Origin: an uncultured Bacteroidales bacterium
GTDB taxonomy: Bacteria; Bacteroidota; Bacteroidia; Bacteroidales; UBA932
NCBI GenBank assembly: GCA_944322715.1
Contig: CALUPT010000015.1
Span: forward strand, 1-64,000
Reading direction: 5' to 3'
Length of the DNA stretch: 64,000 nt
In this document: positions 26,786 through 36,000 of the stretch, in pieces
Layout: the number at the start of each line of letters is the position of its first letter
How positions within the stretch are numbered: position 1 is the first letter of the stretch
The notes under the pieces: generated by a model
Told to the model about the DNA's origin: nothing
The model's database searches: none
The model's input: the letters and a program-made list of their open reading frames with translations, nothing else
Translations under genes and position numbers: made by a program

Positions 26786-28627
26786 ATGAAGCTGATTGAT
26801 AAATTCGTCGCACTGACGTTAAAGACAAGTTTCGTCATGGCGCTCCTTGCGGGAGCCGTATCATGCGAAGATACGGGCAATGTCGAGGTGGAGACACCTG
26901 CGCCGAGGCTGATTTCGATAGTGCCCGGGACAGGATATGTCGGGTGTACTGCCATCATATCCGGTGAGTATTTCTCCGAAATTCCCGAAGAGAACATAGT
27001 TACCGTAGACGGAACGGAAGTCCCTGTCGAGACTGCCGCAAGGAACAGACTTACCCTGACCATGCCACAGCATGAACTCGGTGATGTGAAGGTTGCGGTG
27101 ACAGTCAACGGGCAAAAGGCCCCGACAGTTCTGGATTTCACATATGCCGAACTCCCGGAGTTCGTGGTGAATGTCGCAGGCATCAATCCGCAGAGCGGAT
27201 ATGCCGGTGATGAGATTGTCATTACTGGAGAGAATTTCGATTTGAATCCGGACAACAACAGGGTGACTTTCGGCGGGGTAGAGGCGGAAGTTGTCAAGGC
27301 TACCCGCAACAGTCTGCGGGTCATCGCCCCTGAGCATGAGCGTGGCCGGGTAGAGGTGACTGTGGCGGTGGACGGCAAGACGTCCTCTACATACTTTACA
27401 TATGTGGAACTTATGATAGAGTCCGTGTCTCCGGCTTCCGGAGCCGAAGGGGTCGAGGTGACCATCCGCGGCGAGGGTTTCAGTGACGTACCGGCAGAGA
27501 ACAACGTGACCATCAACGGTGTGGCTGCGGCAGTCAAGTCCTCTTCCATGAATGAACTGGTTGTCATTGTCCCTGACAATCCTGAAGGTACATATCCGTT
27601 CGTCATTACGGTAGGTGAAAGGACCGTAACGGGAGGGGAATTCTCCTATTCCGGCTGCTGGAGGGTTGAGACCGTTCTCGGTGTGCCTTCCGGCGTGACG
27701 GGAAATGTCGAGGGAACCGGTACTGCGGCACGTTTGTGGTTTGCTCAGGACATTGTCCTCAAGCAGGATGGAAACTATATGCTGACTCTGCGTAATAAAG
27801 ATCACGGTATATATCAAATGACAGGTGACTATACATTCACCAAACTTGTCAATAATTCCGGCAATGCCCTTCTTAATGGTGCCCATCCTTGGGGTGCCGA
27901 CATCGATTCTAAGGGTACCCTTTATTTTACGGCCAAGGCTACGGGCAAGCTGCTTGCCTATGCTTCCGACGGCACGTTGTCGGAATATGCCGTGTCAGAC
28001 CTGACTATTACCGGAATGAACCCTATGGATGTGCAGATAGACAACGAGGACAACATTTACCTGTTGCTGAGAGGCAATTCTGCTGCCGGTAACGGGAAAG
28101 TCGTCAGGATAAAGGACGGTACAGTACTCGAAACATATGATCTTTCGTCAATGAATACGTATGAGACCCTGCTTTTGAGTCATGATGAAACCAGGCTTTT
28201 CCTTTTCAGCAGTGCTTCCGCGAATATCAGGATGATCGATCTGTCGACAGGTGAAAATACCGTCATAGCGGGGACGGGAACAAAGTATACGAATGCTTCC
28301 ACATATACCGACGGTACGCCGGGAAACCCTCTTACGGCGACTATGAACCTAACGGAAGGTGCAGTGTGTACGGAAGACGGCACGATTTATTTCAGCGATA
28401 TACAAGGCGTTGTCAGGGAATTCAGACCCGGCCCTGGAGGGGACTATACGACCGGTACGATTACGACCATTGCAGGAAAGGCATACGAAACATCTCCTAA
28501 GGATGGTCTCGGTACAAATGCAAGGTTCAAGTATCCTAATGGAATGTGCCTTGGTCCGGATGGCAAGACTATCTATATGCTTGACGGGAATGATAATTCT
28601 ACGTTGAGAAAAATATATTACAGATAA
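26786..28627 (+). CDS. Lipoprotein with three IPT/TIG domains and an NHL-type beta-propeller
   Basis: About 613 residues. The lipobox LLAGAVSC puts the lipid on Cys27. Three IPT/TIG immunoglobulin-like domains follow, each opening with a P..G..G..V.I.G..F motif: SIVPGTGYVGCTAIISGEYF, GINPQSGYAGDEIVITGENF and SVSPASGAEGVEVTIRGEGF. The second half is an NHL/SMP-30-like beta-propeller (DVQIDNEDNIYLLL; GAVCTEDGTIYFSDI; GMCLGPDGKTIYML). Such proteins in SusCD loci are surface glycan-binding candidates. The start MKLIDKFVALTLK is chosen at 26786; another ATG lies 12 bases upstream. Its TAA overlaps the ATG of the next gene by one base. Confidence 0.85.
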   Translation: MKLIDKFVALTLKTSFVMALLAGAVSCEDTGNVEVETPAPRLISIVPGTGYVGCTAIISGEYFSEIPEENIVTVDGTEVPVETAARNRLTLTMPQHELGDVKVAVTVNGQKAPTVLDFTYAELPEFVVNVAGINPQSGYAGDEIVITGENFDLNPDNNRVTFGGVEAEVVKATRNSLRVIAPEHERGRVEVTVAVDGKTSSTYFTYVELMIESVSPASGAEGVEVTIRGEGFSDVPAENNVTINGVAAAVKSSSMNELVVIVPDNPEGTYPFVITVGERTVTGGEFSYSGCWRVETVLGVPSGVTGNVEGTGTAARLWFAQDIVLKQDGNYMLTLRNKDHGIYQMTGDYTFTKLVNNSGNALLNGAHPWGADIDSKGTLYFTAKATGKLLAYASDGTLSEYAVSDLTITGMNPMDVQIDNEDNIYLLLRGNSAAGNGKVVRIKDGTVLETYDLSSMNTYETLLLSHDETRLFLFSSASANIRMIDLSTGENTVIAGTGTKYTNASTYTDGTPGNPLTATMNLTEGAVCTEDGTIYFSDIQGVVREFRPGPGGDYTTGTITTIAGKAYETSPKDGLGTNARFKYPNGMCLGPDGKTIYMLDGNDNSTLRKIYYR

Positions 28628-29826
28628 TGAAATCTACGGTATCACTTATAATTGCTGCCATTCTTGTAGGGACACTCATTGTCTCCTGCAGGAATGACAG
28701 ATATGTGGCATCTGTGACAGAGTTGCAGCTTGTCAGCGTTTCTCCGTCCACCGGTTATTCAGGAGGCATAGTCAAGATTCTCGGACGGAATTTCAGCGAA
28801 GTGTTCGGGGAGAACAAGGTTTTCATAGGAGAACTCGAGGCCCAGGTTCTCGAATACAACGCGTGGGATCTCACTGTCGTGCTTCCTGCCCAGGCACCGG
28901 GAGTGTATGAAATTACGGTACAGACTCCGAAAGGCACGGTATCCGGACTCCAGTTCGAGTACAGGGAGAAGCCGGAGCACAGTTATTATGTTTCGATTAT
29001 TGCAGGAAGTAGTGCAGGAACAGTGGATGGAACCGGGACTCAGGCTCAATTCAATTATCCTGAAGGGTTGACTATGGACAGTGGCGGCAATCTTTGGATT
29101 GCCCAAAGAGGTGCGACATATTCCATAAGGAAGATGGATCAGAACTACAATGTTACTACGGTTGTGGAAACGGAGCTCCCTTGGCATTGTGCCTTCGATG
29201 CTGCCGGAGATTTTTATTTTACCGCCAAGGACAAGGCATCGGTGTTTAAGGTGACTCCGGAGGGGGAACTGAGTGCAGTGACATTTACCGGCGGTGCTCT
29301 TGACAATCCCATGGATGTCGAATTCGACAATGACGGTGCGATGTGGATTGCCAGCCGCAACAACAATATCGTTTATGTAGTGAAAGACGGGGCTGTCACG
29401 AAGACCTATGACGTCACTTATCCGACCTGTCTGGCCCTTGACGCGAAGGGACGTATGATAATAGGTTCCACGACTGCCGGATACATGTACATGGTCGAGG
29501 ACGGTGAACTCGTCACTATTGCCGGTAACGGACAATATGCCAAATCGGACAATCCGAACGGGGTGTCAGGGGATACTTCCACTGCAAGCGTAGGCCAGAT
29601 CAATGGCGTATTTGCGGCAGCGGATGGTTCGATATGGTTCTGCGATGTGGTGAATGAACAGGTGCGTAAGTTCTCTCCTGATGCTTCGGGCGACTATGCG
29701 AAAGGCAGGATAGAGACCATAGCAAGCGGTTTTCGTCCGTCCGATGTGTATGTTACAGATGACTGTACCAGAATTTATGTTTCCTCAGCGACGACTTATA
29801 CCATAAGGCTGATAGAGGTGTTCTGA
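28627..29826 (+). CDS. Lipoprotein with one IPT/TIG domain and an NHL beta-propeller
   Basis: A 399-residue paralog of the preceding protein. The lipobox (GTLIVSC) gives Cys21, a single TIG domain follows (SVSPSTGYSGGIVKILGRNF), and then propeller blades with the repeated pattern ...MDSGGNLWIAQRG, FDAAGDFYFTAKD, FDNDGAMWIASRN, LDAKGRMIIGSTT, AAADGSIWFCDVV. A sequence of about 5-6 blades is visible. It probably cooperates with SusD and the longer paralog at the cell surface. The start overlaps the previous stop by one base (TAATG), so the two are translationally coupled. Confidence 0.85.
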   Translation: MKSTVSLIIAAILVGTLIVSCRNDRYVASVTELQLVSVSPSTGYSGGIVKILGRNFSEVFGENKVFIGELEAQVLEYNAWDLTVVLPAQAPGVYEITVQTPKGTVSGLQFEYREKPEHSYYVSIIAGSSAGTVDGTGTQAQFNYPEGLTMDSGGNLWIAQRGATYSIRKMDQNYNVTTVVETELPWHCAFDAAGDFYFTAKDKASVFKVTPEGELSAVTFTGGALDNPMDVEFDNDGAMWIASRNNNIVYVVKDGAVTKTYDVTYPTCLALDAKGRMIIGSTTAGYMYMVEDGELVTIAGNGQYAKSDNPNGVSGDTSTASVGQINGVFAAADGSIWFCDVVNEQVRKFSPDASGDYAKGRIETIASGFRPSDVYVTDDCTRIYVSSATTYTIRLIEVF

Positions 29827-29862
29827 CGCCAGGGCATTGAAAACCGTTTAAATCGCATTCCG

Positions 29863-30396
29863 ATGGAGTCTTCAGACAGACAGCTCATACGCAATATCAG
29901 GAAAGGGGACGCAAAGAGTTTCGAGGAACTCTTCGACAGGTACTATGACCGGTTCTATGCTTTTGCCTGCGCCCTCATTCATGACAGGGATGCTGCCGAG
30001 GACATACTTCAGAATGTTTTTCTCAAATTGTGGATCGGCAGGGAGAGGCTGGACGAGGACCGTTCCGTGTCCAACTATCTCCTTGTCAGTGTCCGCAATG
30101 AAATCTATGACTGGCTAAGCCTGAAATACAACTCGGCTGTAGTCCGGTGTTCCGCCCCCCCTGAAAGCGAGGATCATTCCGCTGACATTGAGGAAAGTAT
30201 GGCGGTTCTGGAGACTTCCGGCAGGCTTGACAGGATTATCAGTGCGATGCCTCCCCAGCGTCAGAGGGTATTCATGATGTCCCGTTACCGGGGAATGTCA
30301 TCCAGGGAAATATCCGAAGCGCTTGACATCTCCGTCCGCACGGTCGAGCGGCATATACATCTTGCCCTCAAAGACATCAGGAATCTTCTCTCCTGA
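29863..30396 (+). CDS. ECF-type RNA polymerase sigma-70 factor
   Basis: A 177-residue sigma factor of the FecI-like type. Region 2 reads FEELFDRYYDRFYAFACALI then AAEDILQNVFLKLWIGRERL, and region 4 reads QRQRVFMMSRYRGMSSREIS followed by EALDISVRTVERHIHLALKD, the helix-turn-helix that reads the promoter. The gene lies 36 bases after the last lipoprotein gene of SusCD locus 1, on the same strand. In most such loci the sigma gene comes first, directly before fecR. Here it comes last, so it is likely to be transcribed by read-through from the operon it activates. Confidence 0.92.
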   Translation: MESSDRQLIRNIRKGDAKSFEELFDRYYDRFYAFACALIHDRDAAEDILQNVFLKLWIGRERLDEDRSVSNYLLVSVRNEIYDWLSLKYNSAVVRCSAPPESEDHSADIEESMAVLETSGRLDRIISAMPPQRQRVFMMSRYRGMSSREISEALDISVRTVERHIHLALKDIRNLLS

Positions 30397-30455
30397 CGTC
30401 TGTGTGCACACGCCCTGCCATCGTCAGGTATAGTCGCCCGTCAATTGAAAATGAC

Positions 30456-30486
30456 TTGCAGATTTCGGTTCCATTGAATATATTTG
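30456..30486 (+). promoter_or_regulatory. Promoter with no clear gene downstream
   Basis: TTG at 30456-30458 and TATATTTG at 30479-30486 are separated by 20 bases, a textbook Bacteroidota promoter. Transcription would start near 30493, at a 9-bp inverted repeat (AAGTATGGA 30494-30502, TCCATACTT 30525-30533). The 394-base gap after the sigma gene otherwise holds only this and the repeat set before the ATPase. An ATG at 30498 opens a frame whose translation looks non-coding. Confidence 0.55.
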
Positions 30487-30686
30487 CATAAATAAGTATG
30501 GAAAAATGTAGAATCCAGCACAAATCCATACTTAATTATGTGTTTTATGGAAATCAGAAGGGATACCGTCGCCTCTTGCCGGCTGGACTGACAGACTTCT
30601 CCGACTGCTGGACTGACTTTCCCGTGCTGGTACAATCTGTGGCCTCCTTCGTGCGCAACGCAGGTGCAACTGCATATAGCCAACCG

Positions 30687-30763
30687 GCGAAAAGTTGCAG
30701 AAAATGGTTGAAAAACCTTGCGAAAAGTTGCATTTTATCTTGTATTTTACTTGCGAAAAGTTG
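30687..30763 (+). repeat. Three 11-bp direct repeats at 33-bp spacing
   Basis: GCGAAAAGTTG occurs at 30687-30697, 30720-30730 and 30753-30763, start to start exactly 33 bp. The third copy sits between the -33 and -7 elements of the ATPase promoter and touches the -7 box. Thirty-three base pairs is close to three helical turns, so a protein binding the repeats would sit on one face of the DNA. Confidence 0.85.
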
Positions 30764-30771
30764 TATATTTG
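30740..30771 (+). promoter_or_regulatory. Promoter of the DUF4143 ATPase gene
   Basis: TTG (30740-30742) and TATATTTG (30764-30771) with 21 bases between them. The start codon lies 19 bases after the -7 element, so the 5' untranslated part would be very short. The GCGAAAAGTTG repeats overlap it. Confidence 0.75.
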
Positions 30772-30790
30772 CCGGTAATAAACTGATATT

Positions 30791-32110
30791 ATGCTTAATA
30801 GAAAAATTTTCCGTCAGCTTGAGCAATGGCTTGCCTCAGGTTCAAAAAAAGCAGTCTTTCTTGATGGCGCAAGACAGGTGGGAAAAACCACATCTGTAAG
30901 AGAGTTTGCCCGTAGGCATTTCAAATATTTCGTTGAAGTCAACTTCATAAAGAATCCGGTTGCAAGACAGGCATTCGACGGGAATCTTGATACGAGGACA
31001 ATAGTCCGGAATCTTTCGGTTATGGGTTTCGGCCCGTTCGTCCAGGGAAGTACACTCGTATTTTTTGATGAAATTCAGGAGTGTCCCAATGCCAGGACGG
31101 CTATCAAGTTTCTGGTTGAAGATGCGGAGTACAGTTTTATCGAATCCGGTTCTCTTCTCGGAATTAACTACAAAGGGGATGAGGAAGAAAAAGGTGTCGT
31201 TTCGTCCTATCCTGTAGGATTCGAGACAAGAATGAATGTATTTCCGCTTGATTTCGAAGAATTCCTATGGGCCTGCGGTATCGGACAGGATATTATTGAC
31301 GTTTTGCGTGATTCTTATCGGCAACAGGTCCCGGTCCCACAGTTTATCCATGACAGGATAATGGGATATTTCAGACAGTATCTTATTGTCGGAGGTATGC
31401 CGGAAGCTGTCCAGACATTTGTGACAGAGGAGGATTTCAGGAAAGTCGAGGCAGTCCATAAGGATATTGTAGCCAGTTACAGAGATGACATCGCCAAATA
31501 TGCAGGAAAAGACAAGGTATTGGCGAAAAGGGTTTTTGATGCAATACCGTCGCAACTTGCCAAGCAGGACAAGAGATTCGTCCTGGCGGAACTGGAAAAA
31601 GGTGCTTCCAGACGGAAATACGAAGATCCGACGCAATGGCTGATAGATGCCGGGGATGCCTATTATTCATTTAATACGACGAATTTGGAGTTGCCGTTCT
31701 CCTTGTATGAGAACAGGAAACTTTATAAACTTTATATGGTGGATACAGGGCTTGTAAGCCACATGATGTTGGGAAGTATGCAGTTCAGTGTGCTCAATGG
31801 CGACTTGTCGGTCAACGGGGGTGCCCTGACCGAAAACTATGTTGCGACCGAACTTGCAGGTAAAGGTATAGGTCTGCACTATTACGACAGGAAAAGCAAG
31901 CAGGAACTGGATTTCATATTCGAGGAAGACGGATTGATTACAGTACTGGAGGTCAAATCCGGAACGTCATACAGAAAACATTCTTCCCTCGATGCTGCAA
32001 TTCGCGATAATCCTGACAGGATAGGACGGGCCATTGTTCTGAGCAGTAACAATGTAGAGACATCGGACAGTGTCCTGTATCTGCCGCTTTACATGACAAT
32101 GTTTCTTTAG
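30791..32110 (+). CDS. AAA-family ATPase with DUF4143 (nuclease-fold) C-terminus
   Basis: A 439-residue protein of the AAA_14/DUF4143 family. Walker A is GARQVGKT (residues 26-33), Walker B is VFFDEIQECPNARTA near residue 92. The C-terminal DUF4143 part contains QELDFIFEEDGLITVLEVKS, a D...E.K arrangement like that of the PD-(D/E)XK nuclease fold. These ATPases are very common in gut Bacteroidales; their function is unknown, though links to defence or toxin-antitoxin-like systems have been suggested. It stands alone between two SusCD loci with its own promoter. Its DNA is somewhat richer in A+T than its neighbours by eye, and palindromes follow it, which fits gain by transfer. Confidence 0.88.
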   Translation: MLNRKIFRQLEQWLASGSKKAVFLDGARQVGKTTSVREFARRHFKYFVEVNFIKNPVARQAFDGNLDTRTIVRNLSVMGFGPFVQGSTLVFFDEIQECPNARTAIKFLVEDAEYSFIESGSLLGINYKGDEEEKGVVSSYPVGFETRMNVFPLDFEEFLWACGIGQDIIDVLRDSYRQQVPVPQFIHDRIMGYFRQYLIVGGMPEAVQTFVTEEDFRKVEAVHKDIVASYRDDIAKYAGKDKVLAKRVFDAIPSQLAKQDKRFVLAELEKGASRRKYEDPTQWLIDAGDAYYSFNTTNLELPFSLYENRKLYKLYMVDTGLVSHMMLGSMQFSVLNGDLSVNGGALTENYVATELAGKGIGLHYYDRKSKQELDFIFEEDGLITVLEVKSGTSYRKHSSLDAAIRDNPDRIGRAIVLSSNNVETSDSVLYLPLYMTMFL

Positions 32111-32240
32111 AAGCTGTTTTGAATTTTTTTAAATTATAACATCTTCCTGGTCGTTTTCCGTTACCGTGCACGAATTTTATTTGCAGGGAATGATTTTTTG
32201 ATTAAAAACGGAAAGACCACATCATCTACACAGAAGATAT

Positions 32241-32284
32241 ACTGTGAATACCCTTCCCGGATAATCGGGGGGGGTATTCACAGT
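32241..32284. repeat. Perfect 13-bp inverted repeat hairpin
   Basis: ACTGTGAATACCC (32241-32253) and GGGTATTCACAGT (32272-32284) are perfect complements. Inside, CCCG (32256-32259) and CGGG (32266-32269) form a second stem. No T-run follows on either strand, so it is not an ordinary intrinsic terminator. It lies in the 582-base gap after the ATPase gene. Confidence 0.8.
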
Positions 32285-32451
32285 CTAAAAGACAGTATGG
32301 GATTTCATCAGGAAATCCTGGCAGCCTATAAAAATGATCCGGTGCCGGATTCTCCGGCCATACCGGCAATGCTGACAGATGTCACGCCGGTTTCCGATTA
32401 TCCATATTATAGCCTTATATCCGTATCCGGACAGGTTCCGTATCCTGCTCC

Positions 32452-32580
32452 GGATATGCGCAGCCACCCTGCAGTATATGCACGGGGGGCTGTTTATTGC
32501 GCATATTTCCTCGTATTCCGGGGGATATGCGCAGCATTCGATGGAATACGTCACCGGAATCCTTCGTATTGCGCATATCC
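32452..32580. repeat. Two successive TATGCGCA/TGCGCATA hairpins
   Basis: TATGCGCA at 32455-32462 and 32526-32533 alternates with TGCGCATA at 32498-32505 and 32570-32577. The second pair is perfect over 11 bases (GGATATGCGCA 32523-32533, TGCGCATATCC 32570-32580). The offset between the two modules is 71-72 bp, pointing to an old tandem duplication of a hairpin unit. No coding sequence was recognised in this gap (32111-32692). Confidence 0.75.
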
Positions 32581-32692
32581 CTATCCCGACCTGTCGCTTA
32601 GTGAAGAAGTGTAGCTAACGATGCCGCTACGGATGGCATAAGCCGATGTCCGGTCCTGATTTAACCGATAACCAACAATAACGACCACATAG

Positions 32693-33067
32693 ATGAAAAG
32701 AATTTCGAGACTTCCAATCTGTCTGCTGCTGCCCTTTCTGCTGGCGGCATGCACTCCCCAAGTGACGGACGATACGGTCTTCAACCTGTATTATTATAAT
32801 ATAGGTCTGACTCCGGGAGAAACTGTCAATATATCTCCGTCCTATATAGGGACACCTCCTACCGGTTTCCGTATCTATTCAATAACGAGAAACGGCAAGG
32901 TTTTCTATGAGCCCAGGCTTGACGGGGAACTGACGGAAGATGACAGCTTTTATATCAATCCTTCTGACGGCAGGTTTTCGGTTCAGAATACTATCGACCT
33001 TGCCACCGGCACATACTCGGTAAGCCTGACGTGTACTTCAGGCGGGGTGGAATATGATTATCCGTGA
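32693..33067 (+). CDS. Short lipoprotein resembling only the first domain of DUF4958 surface glycan-binding proteins
   Basis: A 124-residue lipoprotein, lipid on Cys20 (LLPFLLAAC). The mature part VFNLYYYNIGLTPGETVNIS, then FRIYSITRNGKVFYEP, and GRFSVQNTIDLATGTYSVSL matches the N-terminal repeat of DUF4958 proteins (YYNIG.TPG...I.P...G..PT.F.IY...). Those run to several hundred residues; this one stops after YDYP. The gene lies directly before a SusC gene, with about 30 bases between, in the place where such binding proteins often sit. It could be a true minimal form or the stump of a deleted gene. Confidence 0.65.
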   Translation: MKRISRLPICLLLPFLLAACTPQVTDDTVFNLYYYNIGLTPGETVNISPSYIGTPPTGFRIYSITRNGKVFYEPRLDGELTEDDSFYINPSDGRFSVQNTIDLATGTYSVSLTCTSGGVEYDYP

Positions 33068-33096
33068 ATAATAACAGTAGAAATAAAGTCAGCGGA

Positions 33097-36000
33097 ATGA
33101 GACATATGATAAAGAAAATCAGTGCCGTTGCAGCTACGGTGCTGATGACGGTGACGGCCATGCATGGCCAGACGGTGACGGAAGTCAGAGGAACCGTTAC
33201 CGACCACGGCGGAGAGCCGCTTGCAGGAGTGACGGTGATAGAGGAGGGGACGATGAACGGAGTCGTTACGGATGCGGACGGGAAATACGTCATCCGTGTC
33301 CCGTCGACAGCAGTCCTGGTATATGACTATATGGGCTTCAGACAGGTAAAGGAGAGTGTATCGGGCCGTGGTGTGATAGACGTGAGTCTTGAGGAGGACA
33401 GCAAGTTCATAGACGAGGCAGTAGTAGTCGGCTACGGCACGATGAGGAGGGGTGACCTGACAGGGTCGGTGTCGTCGGTATCAGCGGAGAACATAGAGAA
33501 TTTCCGGACAGGGAGTGTACTGGAGGCATTGGGCGGCCAGATCGCTGGAGTTAACATCACATCGAATGACGGGACGCCGGGTTCGGGGTTCAATGTGATA
33601 GTGAGGGGAGTAGGTACGGTCAACGGGGACTCGTCCCCGCTGTATATAGTCGACGGTTTCGAAGTTGACAACATCGACTATATCGCGAATCAGGACATCC
33701 AGTCGATAGAGGTTCTGAAGGATGCGTCGGCCTCTGCCATTTACGGGGCGCGAGCTGCGAACGGTGTGGTTCTGGTTACGACGAAGTCGGGGCGGGAATC
33801 CCGTGCGACGGTGTCGTACAGCGGCTCCGCGACGTACCGTGTCCTGTCGAAACGGCTCGATGTCCTGGGACCGTATGATTTCGTGAAACTCCAGGTAGAG
33901 AGAAATGCTGACAATGCGCCTCTGTATTACAATACAGGCGTGGATAACAATGGAGTCCCGTACAAATATCAGAGTGCTGACGACTACATCGGAATGGAAG
34001 GTATCAACTGGCAGGACGAGGCATTCCGGAACACATGGTCCCAGAACCATGACATAAGCATTTCCGGTGGTTCCCGGACCACGAAATATTTCATATCCTT
34101 CTCCCACCATGACGAGGACGGTATTTTCCTGAACAGCGGCTATGCGAAGAATGCCGCCCGGGTGAAACTGAACCAGAAGATATTCGAATGGCTTGATCTT
34201 GACCTGAACATCAATTATACCAATCAGGACAAATACGGGCTCGGTACAGGAGGCTGGGTTCTTCGCAACATATTGGCTTACAGACCTACAGGAGGCCTGA
34301 ACGTGACAGATGAGGAACTCCTGAATTCATCGGCCGACCCTGGAGTGGACAACAGTTACAACAATCACTACAACCCCCTTGCAGCTACCCGTACGGCCGA
34401 CATCGACACGAAGACGAATACCTGGATAGCCAATGCCTCACTGACTTTCAGGATAATCAAGGGGCTGACTTTCAAGACATCGGGGAGCTACAACCAGTCT
34501 TTCGTCCGGGACGACTACTTCTATTATGAGGGCAGCGAATATGCAGCACGGTCCGGAGGCCCTTACGGACAGTCTACAATGACCCTGAACAACCGCTGGT
34601 CGGTGAACAACGTGCTGACCTACGAGACAAGTTTCAATGCAAGACACAGACTGACGGCAATGGTCGGACAGGAGTACCAGATGAACGGTTCGGAATATCT
34701 CCGCGGTCAGGCCAAGGAGTTCTCGGAAGACATCCTTGGGGTGGACAATCTCGGGGCGGGGAATGCGAGTCTTGTGGAGACTTCCCGTTCCGACAAGAAA
34801 CGGCTGTCGTTCTTCGCAAGGGCATTCTACAGCTATGGCAACAGGTATATGGTAACTGCCACGGTGAGGGCCGACGGGTCGTCGGTCTTTGCAAGGCAGA
34901 ACCGCTGGGGATTCTTCCCGTCTTTTGCAGCGGCATGGACCCTGTCCAACGAGTCATGGCTCCGGGATGTGGCATGGATTGACAACCTGAAGCTCAGGGC
35001 AGGTTACGGTACTGTCGGCAAATACGGCTGGGGCACGACATCCACTACCGCGCTGGTTCCCAACCAGCTTGCCAATCCGGAACTGAAATGGGAAGGGGCG
35101 ACGACAGTCAACCTCGGACTGGACTTTTCTGTATTCGACGGCCGTCTGAGCCTTACGGTGGACGCTTTCCAGAAGGATACGAAGGATCTGCTTCTTGCCC
35201 AGAACCTCGCATACGTGACAGGCTGGGAATCCCAGTGGCAGAACATCGGCAAGATACGCAACAGAGGACTTGAAATATCCGTGAGGAGCATCAATTTCGA
35301 CAGGAAGAACTTCTCCTGGACAACCGATCTGAACATCTCGTTCATCAAGAATACGCTTGTGTCGCTGCAGGACGGGACGGCCTATATGCTTGCCCGTACC
35401 GGTTTCGATTCCAACAACACGAACTACGACTATATAGCCATAGTCGGCCAGCCTCTCGGTAACATGTACGGCTATGTGTTCGACGGGGTGTACCAGAATT
35501 CCGATTTCGTAATGTATCCGGACATGAGTATTGTCCTCAAGGATGGAGTCGTGGACAATTCTGCGCATATCGGGGAATCTCCGTATCCGGGATATGTGAA
35601 ATACAAGGATCTTCCTACGATAGACAGCGACGGCGACGGAGTGCCTGACAAGGGAGACGGGGTCATTTCCCCCGACGACCGTACCGTTATCGGTAACGGG
35701 TATCCGGACTGGTACGGAGGCATCACCAATACTTTCCATATCTACGGCTTCGACCTGTCGTTCCTTTTCCAGTTCTCGTACGGCAATGACATTTACAATG
35801 CCACAAGGTTCGTGACTACCAAGACGACTGACAACGGACTGAACATGCAGGCCGAAGTATTGGACAGATGGACACCTTACCATGCTTCGAATGCCGTTCC
35901 GTCCGTCAAGGGGATGACAATGCACGACATCTATTCTCGGTTCATCGAGGACGGTTCGTATCTGAGGCTCAAGAACCTGACTGTCGGATATTCGTTTCCC

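Noticed and set aside
30498..30899. 133-codon frame after the orphan promoter
   Set aside because: It runs through the 33-bp repeats and into the ATPase gene in another frame; its translation has no domain-like pattern.
32198..32614. 138-codon frame in the gap before SusCD locus 2
   Set aside because: It covers the palindromes on both sides; translation is rich in Tyr, Cys and Pro with no recognisable fold.
34954..35925. 323-codon minus-strand frame opposite the second SusC gene
   Set aside because: Antisense shadow; composition follows the codon pattern of the SusC gene and no family motif is visible.
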